10,274 nucleotides of DNA from Clostridiales bacterium UBA1774. GTDB lineage: Bacteria; Bacillota; Clostridia; Oscillospirales; Oscillospiraceae. Where the stretch lies: contig DCGQ01000038.1 of NCBI GenBank assembly GCA_002314635.1, positions 2,152 through 12,425 of the forward strand, given 5' to 3'. A program made the position numbers and the translations under genes. Shown here in pieces: positions 5,350-10,274 of the stretch (the first letter of the stretch is position 1; each line of letters starts with the position of its first letter). Below the pieces are notes generated by a model. It saw only the letters and a list, made by a program, of their open reading frames with translations. It did not search any database and was not told the origin of the DNA.

Positions 5350-6822
5350 ATGGAAGCAGGAAAGCAGCGAAAAAATGTGAAACCCATTACGCTGGACAAA
5401 CTGGAATGGGGTACCGACGAGTCCATGGCTGCGGAATTTTCAAAGAATCGGAAGGAACGGAAGCAGCTGCCGGATACCATCACCTCCCGCGAGCTGTACC
5501 GTGATATCGTCCAGATTGCGTGGCCCTCTCTGTGCGAGCTGTTTCTGACCAGTCTGGTCAGCATGGTGGACACCATGATGGTCGGCGGTCTGGGCAACGG
5601 AGCCATCAGTGCGGTCAGCATCGCAACCCAGCCGAAATTTCTCTTTATGAACCTGTTTATGGCGCTGAACACCGGCACCACTGCCATGGTTTCCCGCGCC
5701 AGAGGGATGCAGAACCGGGACAGAGCCGACCGCATCATCCGCCAGAGTCTGGTGTTTGTCACCTTCATCGGCTTTATCAGTGCGATTCTCGGTTACATTT
5801 TTGCGGAGCCTATGATCCGCTTCATGGCAAACAAGGGTCTGGAGGACAGCATCATTCGGCAGGGAACGCAGTATCTTCGGATACAGTTTCTTTTCTTCCC
5901 GTTCCTGTCATGGGGTTCTGTCATCACTGCTGCACTAAAAGGCTCCGGTCAGGCCAAACCCAGTATGGTTTATAATACCATTGCCAATCTGGTCAATATC
6001 TGCTTCAACTGGCTGTTTATCAACGGTAATCTGGGTTTCCCCCGTCTGGAGGTGGCCGGTGCTTCTCTGGCAACCGGCATCGGTCAGGTCGTCTCCTGCA
6101 GCATTGCCATGTGGTGCATCTTCTCCGGTCGCTTCTACTGCACCATGCGTTTGAAGAACCTGCTGAAGTTTGACAAGGATGTGATCTCCGGCATTCTGAA
6201 GGTTGGCATTCCCAGCATGATCGAACAGCTCATCATGCGCTTCGGCGTCATCATGTACACCCGCATGGTTTCCGCGCTGGGCAGCGTCAACTATGCGACC
6301 CACAACATTGCCATGAACATCCAGTCCATGTCCTTTATGATCGGTCAGGGTTTCGCTGTTTCTTCCACTTCTCTGGTAGGTCAGAGTCTGGGCAAGAAGC
6401 GTCCCGACATGGCGGAGCATTATTCCCGCCGCTGCCGCAATCTGGGTTTCTATGTTGCCGTGGTCATTGCCGTACTGTTCTTCATTCTGCGCCGTCAGTT
6501 GGTCTGGCTGTACAGTAAGGAAGCAGAGGTCATTTCCATCGGTGCCTATCTGATGATCTACGTAGCCATTCTCCAGCCCTTCCAGGCAAACCAGTTTATT
6601 CTGGGCGGCTCTCTCCGCGGTGCCGGCGATACTAAGTTCACTGCCATGGTCATGTTGATCACCATCGTGGGCATCCGCACGCTGCTGGGTTATCTGCTGA
6701 TTCAGGTTCTGGAGCTGGAGCTTACCGGCGCATGGATCGCCCTCTGTGCCGACCAGATCGCCCGCAGCTTCATCATCATGGGCCGCTACAATCGCGGCAA
6801 ATGGAAAACCATCCGTCTGTAA
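5350..6822 (+). CDS. MATE-family multidrug/Na+ antiporter-type efflux transporter
   Basis: 490-residue integral membrane protein expected to export organic cations or drugs in exchange for Na+ or H+. A charged cytoplasmic N-terminus of about 50 residues is longer than usual for MATE proteins. Typical family segments follow: MVDTMMVGGLG near 72-82, and the second-half equivalent with VGIPSMIEQLIMRFGV and MIGQGFAVSSTSLVGQSLG, consistent with the two-lobe, 12-helix fold. LRGAGDTKF near the C-terminal side is also a hallmark. ATG 5350 is used because the frame's earlier TTG at 5281 is the promoter's -35 box. AGGAGG at 5329-5334 lies 15 nt upstream, which is unusually far, and no better start codon lies between. 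Monocistronic: own promoter, terminators on both sides. Substrate cannot be told; MATE members also export metabolites, so multidrug is a family label. Confidence 0.93.
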   Translation: MEAGKQRKNVKPITLDKLEWGTDESMAAEFSKNRKERKQLPDTITSRELYRDIVQIAWPSLCELFLTSLVSMVDTMMVGGLGNGAISAVSIATQPKFLFMNLFMALNTGTTAMVSRARGMQNRDRADRIIRQSLVFVTFIGFISAILGYIFAEPMIRFMANKGLEDSIIRQGTQYLRIQFLFFPFLSWGSVITAALKGSGQAKPSMVYNTIANLVNICFNWLFINGNLGFPRLEVAGASLATGIGQVVSCSIAMWCIFSGRFYCTMRLKNLLKFDKDVISGILKVGIPSMIEQLIMRFGVIMYTRMVSALGSVNYATHNIAMNIQSMSFMIGQGFAVSSTSLVGQSLGKKRPDMAEHYSRRCRNLGFYVAVVIAVLFFILRRQLVWLYSKEAEVISIGAYLMIYVAILQPFQANQFILGGSLRGAGDTKFTAMVMLITIVGIRTLLGYLLIQVLELELTGAWIALCADQIARSFIIMGRYNRGKWKTIRL

Positions 6823-6830
6823 TAACGACC

Positions 6831-6873
6831 AAAACCGCTGCCATGGGAGCAATTCCCCGGCAGCGGTTTTTCT
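6831..6873. terminator. intrinsic terminator after the MATE gene, possibly bidirectional
   Basis: AAAACCGCTGCC (6831-6842) pairs with GGCAGCGGTTTT (6859-6870), with an inner GGGA/TCCC stem around GCAAT and a T-rich tail on the plus strand. On the minus strand the same hairpin lies just after the DUF2812 stop and ends in TTTT, so it may also end the PadR-DUF2812 transcript. Confidence 0.92.
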
Positions 6874-6877
6874 ATTC

Positions 6878-8089
6878 TTATATTATGCTCTCATACAGCA
6901 TGGCTGCCCACTGGGAAAAGGTCAGCACCCGATCCTCCCCGCTTTGCAGCAGAAACGCACGCACCACCACATTCTCCTTTTGCAGTATTATGGTATCCAG
7001 GTGAATATCACTCCGATATGCAGTCAGATAATCTCCGGTTTCTATTGGTGCTTCCAGCGCCTCATAGCCTTTCCGAAGCTTCGCTGTCCGGTTCAGTTCC
7101 TTTGCCAGCATAGCCGCCAGCCGGGGATTTCGCATTTCCCAGTATTCCACATACCAGCCGCCATCCAGCGTTCTGCCGTCCGCACAGCAGATGGCAGCAA
7201 ATTCATTATAGTCCAGAATGCGGGATGCCAGCCAGTCCGTATGCTCCGCCACGGTGTTAAATCCCATGCTCAGGCCCGTCATCGTCTCTCGATAGCCGCT
7301 GCTGCCCTCCCCTGCCAGATCGGACAGATCTGCAAAGGGCAGCGAGGCGGTGTACGCATCCAGTGGAATCCGATCCCTTTCCATGACCGTATTGCCCCAG
7401 CGCTGCAGGTATATGCAGATCAGGAAAATCGTCAGCACCGCTTCTAAAATCCGATTGCCATGATACACTGCCGGACGTACTCGACGGATTCCGGAATAGC
7501 TCCCCGTACTTCGAAGCTGCTTCTGCAGGCGGTGAAGCGCCATTACACCCTGCAGCGCATCCAGCACCATCCAGAGCGCCAACAGCGCAGTCAGCAGAAA
7601 GAGCCATGTGTGCAGGGACAGCATGGTTGTCAGCAGGCCGCCCCGAACCACGGCGATCGGATAGACGATCAGCCACAGGAACAGGCCGATCAGATTCCAC
7701 GTCTGCCGCTTTTTCACCGCGTTCAGCGTCAGTGCCTGTACCTCCGGGTCGGTGTTCAGCTCCACTGCCCCCGGATCGTCATTGCGGAAGATATAGAAAT
7801 CCCGATATTTCGCCGTATAGACCCAATGCGACTGTTCTCCCAGTGCCAGCTGCTCCTCGTCCGGCTCTCCGTCGTTCTCCGACCACATACCGGTGCCCTT
7901 TCGGGAAGCCTGCAGCCGGTATCGGGTCTCTTTGGGTATTCCCGGCTCAAAGGAGGCAATTCCGGCGAAAAAACCGTCCTGCCGCAGATACAGGCCCTTT
8001 TCTGCCATTCCGGACAGCCAGTTCTCCATTCCCTCCAGATCATATGCCGGACAGGGCGGAAATCGGTATCTTACTCTGTCTGTTCTCAT
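6878..8089 (-). CDS. DUF2812 domain membrane protein, partner of PadR regulator
   Basis: 403 residues. The N-terminal 60-100 residues have the DUF2812 look: YDLEGMENWLSGMAEKG (16-32), then FEPGIPKETRYRLQ (47-60). Three membrane helices follow at about 131-149, 159-182 and 212-230, with a short Arg-rich link between the second and third. The C-terminal 170 residues are soluble and show no motif I recognise. The biochemical role of DUF2812 proteins is not known to me. They commonly follow PadR regulators in Firmicutes, which suggests a membrane-stress or antibiotic-response setting. ATG 8089 overlaps the padR stop codon (ATGA), and GAGGAGGAG lies 8 nt upstream, so translation is coupled. A longer frame from 8131 would start inside padR and is rejected. 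The stop is immediately before the hairpin shared with the MATE gene. Confidence 0.85.
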   Translation of the reverse strand: MRTDRVRYRFPPCPAYDLEGMENWLSGMAEKGLYLRQDGFFAGIASFEPGIPKETRYRLQASRKGTGMWSENDGEPDEEQLALGEQSHWVYTAKYRDFYIFRNDDPGAVELNTDPEVQALTLNAVKKRQTWNLIGLFLWLIVYPIAVVRGGLLTTMLSLHTWLFLLTALLALWMVLDALQGVMALHRLQKQLRSTGSYSGIRRVRPAVYHGNRILEAVLTIFLICIYLQRWGNTVMERDRIPLDAYTASLPFADLSDLAGEGSSGYRETMTGLSMGFNTVAEHTDWLASRILDYNEFAAICCADGRTLDGGWYVEYWEMRNPRLAAMLAKELNRTAKLRKGYEALEAPIETGDYLTAYRSDIHLDTIILQKENVVVRAFLLQSGEDRVLTFSQWAAMLYESII

Positions 8090-8409
8090 GCTTTCTGCTC
8101 CTCCTCTGCGGCATCCGCATCTGTGATACACTGGCGAAGCCGCATTCGCTCCGCTTCGTAGGCAGCCTCCCCTATTTCCGTAATGCGGTAGGTACGCTTG
8201 CGGCCTTCTACGCTGATTTCTCGGATGTACTTCTCGCTCTCAAACTTCCCCAGAATCGTATACAGGGTAGCCGGCCCCAGCAACACCCGCCCTCCGGTGC
8301 GCCGCTCCACATAATCCGCCACATCCGTCCCGCACATATCCCCACGTCGGAATGCCATCAACACATAGAACATGGTTTCGGTGAGAATAACCATTGATTT
8401 TTTCGGCAT
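8086..8409 (-). CDS. PadR-family transcriptional regulator
   Basis: 107-residue winged-helix repressor of the short PadR type (subfamily 2 size). Residues about 7-75 form the DNA-binding domain: TETMFYVLMAF, then LGPATLYTILGKFESEKYI as recognition helix and following helix. A beta wing ends in GRKRTYRITEIG, and a short charged C-terminal dimerisation helix follows. AAAGGA lies 8 nt before the ATG. It overlaps the DUF2812 start by four bases (ATGA), so the two are one operon. A perfect sigma-A promoter with a tandem-repeat operator lies directly upstream, which fits the usual PadR autorepression relieved by a small hydrophobic ligand. The ligand is unknown. Confidence 0.93.
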   Translation of the reverse strand: MPKKSMVILTETMFYVLMAFRRGDMCGTDVADYVERRTGGRVLLGPATLYTILGKFESEKYIREISVEGRKRTYRITEIGEAAYEAERMRLRQCITDADAAEEEQKA

Positions 8410-8425
8410 TTTCGTATTCCTTTTA

Positions 8426-8454
8426 ATATCGTTACTTGATATCGTTAGTTGATA
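8426..8454. promoter_or_regulatory. tandem operator for the PadR regulator (two overlapping TATC-N7-GATA sites)
   Basis: Two 13-bp direct repeats, ATATCGTTACTTG (8426-8438) and ATATCGTTAGTTG (8439-8451), differ at one base and are followed by a third ATAT. Read as inverted repeats they are two TATC-N7-GATA sites that share the central GATATC. They cover about -7 to +21 of the predicted transcript, ideal for blocking the polymerase. Assignment to the neighbouring PadR protein is by position and symmetry. Confidence 0.7.
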
Positions 8455-8482
8455 TTATAGTTCCGTCAAATCCGTTTGTCAA
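8454..8482 (-). promoter_or_regulatory. padR-DUF2812 promoter, perfect sigma-A consensus
   Basis: On the minus strand TTGACA (8482-8477) and TATAAT (8459-8454) are exactly 17 bases apart, all 12 positions matching consensus. The start should be near 8447, a leader of about 38 nt. A perfect promoter for a regulator gene suggests tight repression, consistent with the operator that overlaps it. Confidence 0.9.
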
Positions 8483-8486
8483 CAGC

Positions 8487-8514
8487 AAAAGAGACGCCTC
8501 TCGTGAAGCGTCTC
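8487..8514 (-). terminator. intrinsic terminator of greA
   Basis: In the minus-strand transcript GAGACGC (8514-8508) pairs with GCGTCTC (8497-8491), extended inward by three weaker pairs to an ACGA loop, then TTTT (8490-8487). It begins 7 bp after the greA stop, and only 4 bp separate its T-tract from the -35 box of the padR promoter. Confidence 0.85.
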
Positions 8515-8521
8515 CCTGATA

Positions 8522-9031
8522 TCAGAATCTGCTGATTTCCAGGCTCTCGTCATCCTCGCCTTTTTCGATGGAACGGATTGTCACATGATAGCTGTAATCC
8601 TCGCTGACCTTCACCAGTACCGTGTCTCCAACCTTGCGCCCCATAACTGCTTTGCCCAGTGGGGATTCCTTGCTGATCAGCCACTCCAGTGCATTCTGCC
8701 GCAGCGTCGTCACCAGACGGATTTTCTGTTCTTCCTCGTCCTCCTCAAACCAGAGGGTAACGAAATCGAAAAGTCCCGCCACATTGGCTTCCGCTGCGTG
8801 GGTATCCTCGATTACCACGGCGGTAGCGATCATATTCTGCAGATAGCGCACCCGGCTGTCGTTCCGGTTCTTTGCCTGCTTTGCTGCTTTGTATTCAAAA
8901 TTCTCACTCAGATCGCCATAACTGCGGGCAACCTGCACATCTTCAATCAGTTTGGGACGCAGGGTGTTGATCCGGTAATTCACTTCCTCCTGCATTTTCT
9001 GAATATCTACCTTTGTCAGTTCATCATGCAT
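8522..9031 (-). CDS. greA: GreA/GreB-family transcription elongation factor
   Basis: 169-residue factor that enters the RNA polymerase secondary channel and triggers cleavage of backtracked RNA. The N-terminal coiled coil (about 5-80) carries GDLSENFEY at 39-47; D40 and E43 are the acidic tip residues expected to position Mg2+ for cleavage. The C-terminal FKBP-like domain contains SPLGKAVMGRKVGDTVLVKV, the usual GreA signature. It is about ten residues longer than E. coli GreA (158), with an acidic loop (WFEEDEEEQK) between the domains. ATG 9031 has GGAGG 9 nt upstream; ten further in-frame residues upstream would start inside the promoter and are not used. It has its own promoter and terminator and diverges from the SDR gene. 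A second greA paralogue elsewhere in the genome is possible, so this could be a GreA-like variant. Confidence 0.92.
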   Translation of the reverse strand: MHDELTKVDIQKMQEEVNYRINTLRPKLIEDVQVARSYGDLSENFEYKAAKQAKNRNDSRVRYLQNMIATAVVIEDTHAAEANVAGLFDFVTLWFEEDEEEQKIRLVTTLRQNALEWLISKESPLGKAVMGRKVGDTVLVKVSEDYSYHVTIRSIEKGEDDESLEISRF

Positions 9032-9051
9032 GTATCTTCGCCTCCGGGGGC

Positions 9052-9080
9052 AGTATACCACAAGTTCTCAACTGTGGCAA
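9052..9080 (-). promoter_or_regulatory. greA promoter
   Basis: On the minus strand TTGCCA (9080-9075) and TATACT (9057-9052) are 17 bases apart. The start should fall near 9045, right at the GGAGG ribosome binding site, so the leader is only about 14 nt. An imperfect inverted repeat (CCACA... /...TGTGG, 9058-9077) spans the spacer. Confidence 0.65.
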
Positions 9081-9092
9081 TCAAACATTCGA

Positions 9093-9121
9093 TTGACTTA
9101 TTTTCGAAAACATGGTAAATT
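9093..9121 (+). promoter_or_regulatory. SDR gene promoter with a central TTTTCGAAAA palindrome
   Basis: TTGACT (9093-9098) and TAAATT (9116-9121) are 17 bases apart on the plus strand; a start near 9128 gives a leader of about 33 nt. The perfect 10-bp palindrome TTTTCGAAAA (9101-9110) lies in the spacer and could be an operator. The -35 boxes of this and the greA promoter are 12 bp apart, back to back. Confidence 0.6.
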
Positions 9122-9160
9122 ACCCCTATCAATTAGAATAGAATTTGGAGGAATAACCAA

Positions 9161-10141
9161 ATGGGCGATTATTTGAAAGGTAAAGTTGCCATCGTTACCG
9201 GTTCCGGTATGGGCATTGGCCGCGCCGTTGCGAAAGCGCTGGGCGCTCAGGGCTGCAAGGTCGTCACCAACAACCGCGCCCCCTGGGATGGTGTGATCCC
9301 CACGGATGATAAGTTCCAGCTGCTGGACAAGGAAATGCAGGAGTGGGCCATGCGGGAATACGCGGTGTATTACGGCGATGCTCAGCGTACTGCGGACGAG
9401 ATCATCGCTGCCGGCGGAGAGGCCGTTGCCTGCTTCGGCGATATCTCTGATTTTGAAGCTGCTAAAAAGCTGACCGATACCGCCATTGAAAAGTTTGGCC
9501 GTATTGATATCGTTGTGAACATTGCCTCTGCTTTCGGTTTCTCCCCTGTGCAGGATATGCCCAAGCAGATGTGGGATCGTGTCAACACCGTAAAGCCTAC
9601 CGGTCATTTCTATGTGATCCGTCACGCGGTTCAGCATATGATCGATCAGGGCTGGGGCCGCATTGTGAACTGCGCTTCTCCCGCATGGGCCGGCGGCGAT
9701 CTGCGTCAGTGCGAATACTGCGCTGCCAACGCCGGTGTCGTGGGCATGACCTTTGGTCTGGCTGCTGAGCTGAAGGAGTACGGCATCACCGCCAACGCCT
9801 TTGCTCCTGCTGCAAAGACCCGTGCCAGCGTAGATATGGAGATTCACAACTATCTGGAGAAGGAACACAGCACGATTTCCGGCAAGAACCAGATCACCTA
9901 TGACGGAACCGCAGCTCCCGAGACCTTTGCGGACTTTATTGCATGGCTCTGCGGCGAGGATGCCAAGGATGTTACCGGTCAGGTATTCATGACCATGGGT
10001 AAGTTCATCGGCCGTTATGCTACCCCTGCTATCGAGGGTGCCATGTTCGCCGGCAGTGATTCTTGGACGCTGGACGAGGTCAAAGAGAAGGCAGAAAATC
10101 TCTTTAAGCCCATGCCGAAGCCTCCCTTTGCCAAGAAATAA
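9161..10141 (+). CDS. short-chain dehydrogenase/reductase (SDR) with altered catalytic motif
   Basis: 326-residue Rossmann-fold oxidoreductase-type protein. The cofactor loop TGSGMGIG (13-20) is intact, and NNR (37-39) after the second strand favours NADP(H). D94 (GDIS) matches the adenine contact, and NIAS (120-123) replaces the usual NNAG. N142, S173 and Y186 match the catalytic Asn, Ser and Tyr, with the normal 13-residue Ser-Tyr step. The Lys expected four residues after Tyr is Asn190 (YCAAN). It is longer than classical SDRs (about 250): an insert of about 35 residues follows the second strand (residues 41-75), and a C-terminal extension ends KPMPKPPFAKK. GGAGG lies 9 nt before the ATG. 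Codons are biased to forms such as CGT, GGT and AAG, suggesting high expression. Monocistronic with its own terminator. Substrate is unknown. It may be a slow, redirected or non-catalytic SDR, or a subgroup in which Asn is normal. Confidence 0.9.
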   Translation: MGDYLKGKVAIVTGSGMGIGRAVAKALGAQGCKVVTNNRAPWDGVIPTDDKFQLLDKEMQEWAMREYAVYYGDAQRTADEIIAAGGEAVACFGDISDFEAAKKLTDTAIEKFGRIDIVVNIASAFGFSPVQDMPKQMWDRVNTVKPTGHFYVIRHAVQHMIDQGWGRIVNCASPAWAGGDLRQCEYCAANAGVVGMTFGLAAELKEYGITANAFAPAAKTRASVDMEIHNYLEKEHSTISGKNQITYDGTAAPETFADFIAWLCGEDAKDVTGQVFMTMGKFIGRYATPAIEGAMFAGSDSWTLDEVKEKAENLFKPMPKPPFAKK

Positions 10142-10144
10142 TAT

Positions 10145-10176
10145 TTTGGGTGCGGTAAATGCCGCACCCAAATTCT
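10145..10176 (+). terminator. intrinsic terminator of the SDR gene
   Basis: TTTGGGTGCGG (10145-10155) pairs perfectly with CCGCACCCAAA (10162-10172), loop TAAATG, followed by TTCTT. It starts 3 bp after the stop codon. The T-tract is moderate. Confidence 0.88.
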
Positions 10177-10207
10177 TACTGTACACCAACTGATTGTTTC
10201 TATGACT

Positions 10208-10241
10208 AAAAAGCAGGACAAGGAATAATCCATGTCCTGCT
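10208..10241 (-). terminator. hairpin fitting a terminator of a minus-strand gene beyond the right edge
   Basis: AGCAGGACA (10212-10220) pairs with TGTCCTGCT (10233-10241), with an inner GGA/TCC stem. Read on the minus strand it ends in a T run (10212-10208); on the plus strand the tail is poor. It therefore most likely ends a convergent minus-strand gene to the right. Confidence 0.65.
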
Positions 10242-10247
10242 ATTTCG

Positions 10248-10274
10248 TTATGTTGGCGTTGTGCTATCTTCCCG
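10248..10274 (-). CDS. possible last eight codons of a minus-strand gene
   Basis: One minus-strand frame from the window edge reads REDSTTPT then TAA at 10250-10248, 6 bp before the hairpin at 10241-10212. The placement suits a gene end followed by its terminator, but eight codons cannot prove coding and another frame stays open through the hairpin. Confidence 0.25.
   Translation of the reverse strand, partial: REDSTTPT

Noticed and set aside
5935..6852. 305-codon open frame on the minus strand
   Set aside because: Antisense to the MATE gene and includes its terminator; composition is that of a shadow frame.
8585..9118. 177-codon plus-strand frame
   Set aside because: Antisense to greA and runs through both divergent promoters; no domain features.
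9098..10189. 363-codon open frame on the minus strand
   Set aside because: Antisense to the SDR gene, spans its terminator and promoter region, and shows no recognisable protein features.

Overview
The window looks like chromosome from an anaerobic gut-type Firmicute of the class Clostridia, most likely the Oscillospiraceae/Ruminococcaceae. This is inferred from the style of the RpoB and GreA-like proteins, the PadR-DUF2812 gene pair, the Crp/Fnr regulator next to a ferredoxin-like remnant, moderately high GC and strong AGGAGG ribosome binding sites. No RNA genes, CRISPR array, insertion sequence or phage genes are visible.

Layout. Bases 1-2414 (minus strand) are the first 804 codons of rpoB, which runs off the left edge. 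Its promoter (TTGACA-17-TATAAT) and a leader of about 177 nt with several stem-loops lie at 2415-2626. Divergent from it, at 2714-4033 (plus), is a multi-pass membrane glycosyltransferase-like protein of the GT-C type, preceded by a terminator-like hairpin. It converges, with 5 bp between stop codons, on a Crp/Fnr-family regulator (4707-4039, minus). The regulator's promoter region holds a palindrome and faces a 38-codon ferredoxin-like remnant (4806-4922) and a 91-residue cysteine-rich protein (4936-5211), closed by a strong terminator. A MATE-family transporter with its own promoter follows (5350-6822), also closed by a strong terminator.

The minus strand then carries a PadR regulator and a DUF2812 membrane protein as a translationally coupled pair (8409-6878). 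They are driven by a perfect consensus promoter overlaid by a tandem-repeat operator. Upstream of these, also minus, is a greA-family transcription elongation factor (9031-8522) with its own promoter and terminator. Divergent from greA is an SDR-family oxidoreductase (9161-10141) whose YxxxK motif reads YxxxN. The last 130 bases hold the SDR terminator, a second hairpin that suits a minus-strand gene, and perhaps the last eight codons of that gene.

How the parts relate. Most genes here are independent one- or two-gene transcription units with recognisable sigma-A-type promoters and terminators. The likely local regulatory units are: (i) Crp/Fnr regulator, shared palindrome, and the ferredoxin remnant plus Cys-rich protein; (ii) PadR autoregulation of PadR-DUF2812. 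Both are inferences from promoter geometry. I did not find a clearly new multi-gene system. The best leads are the Crp/Fnr site with its decayed ferredoxin, the PadR tandem operator, the SDR with the altered catalytic lysine, and the structured leaders of rpoB and the glycosyltransferase gene.
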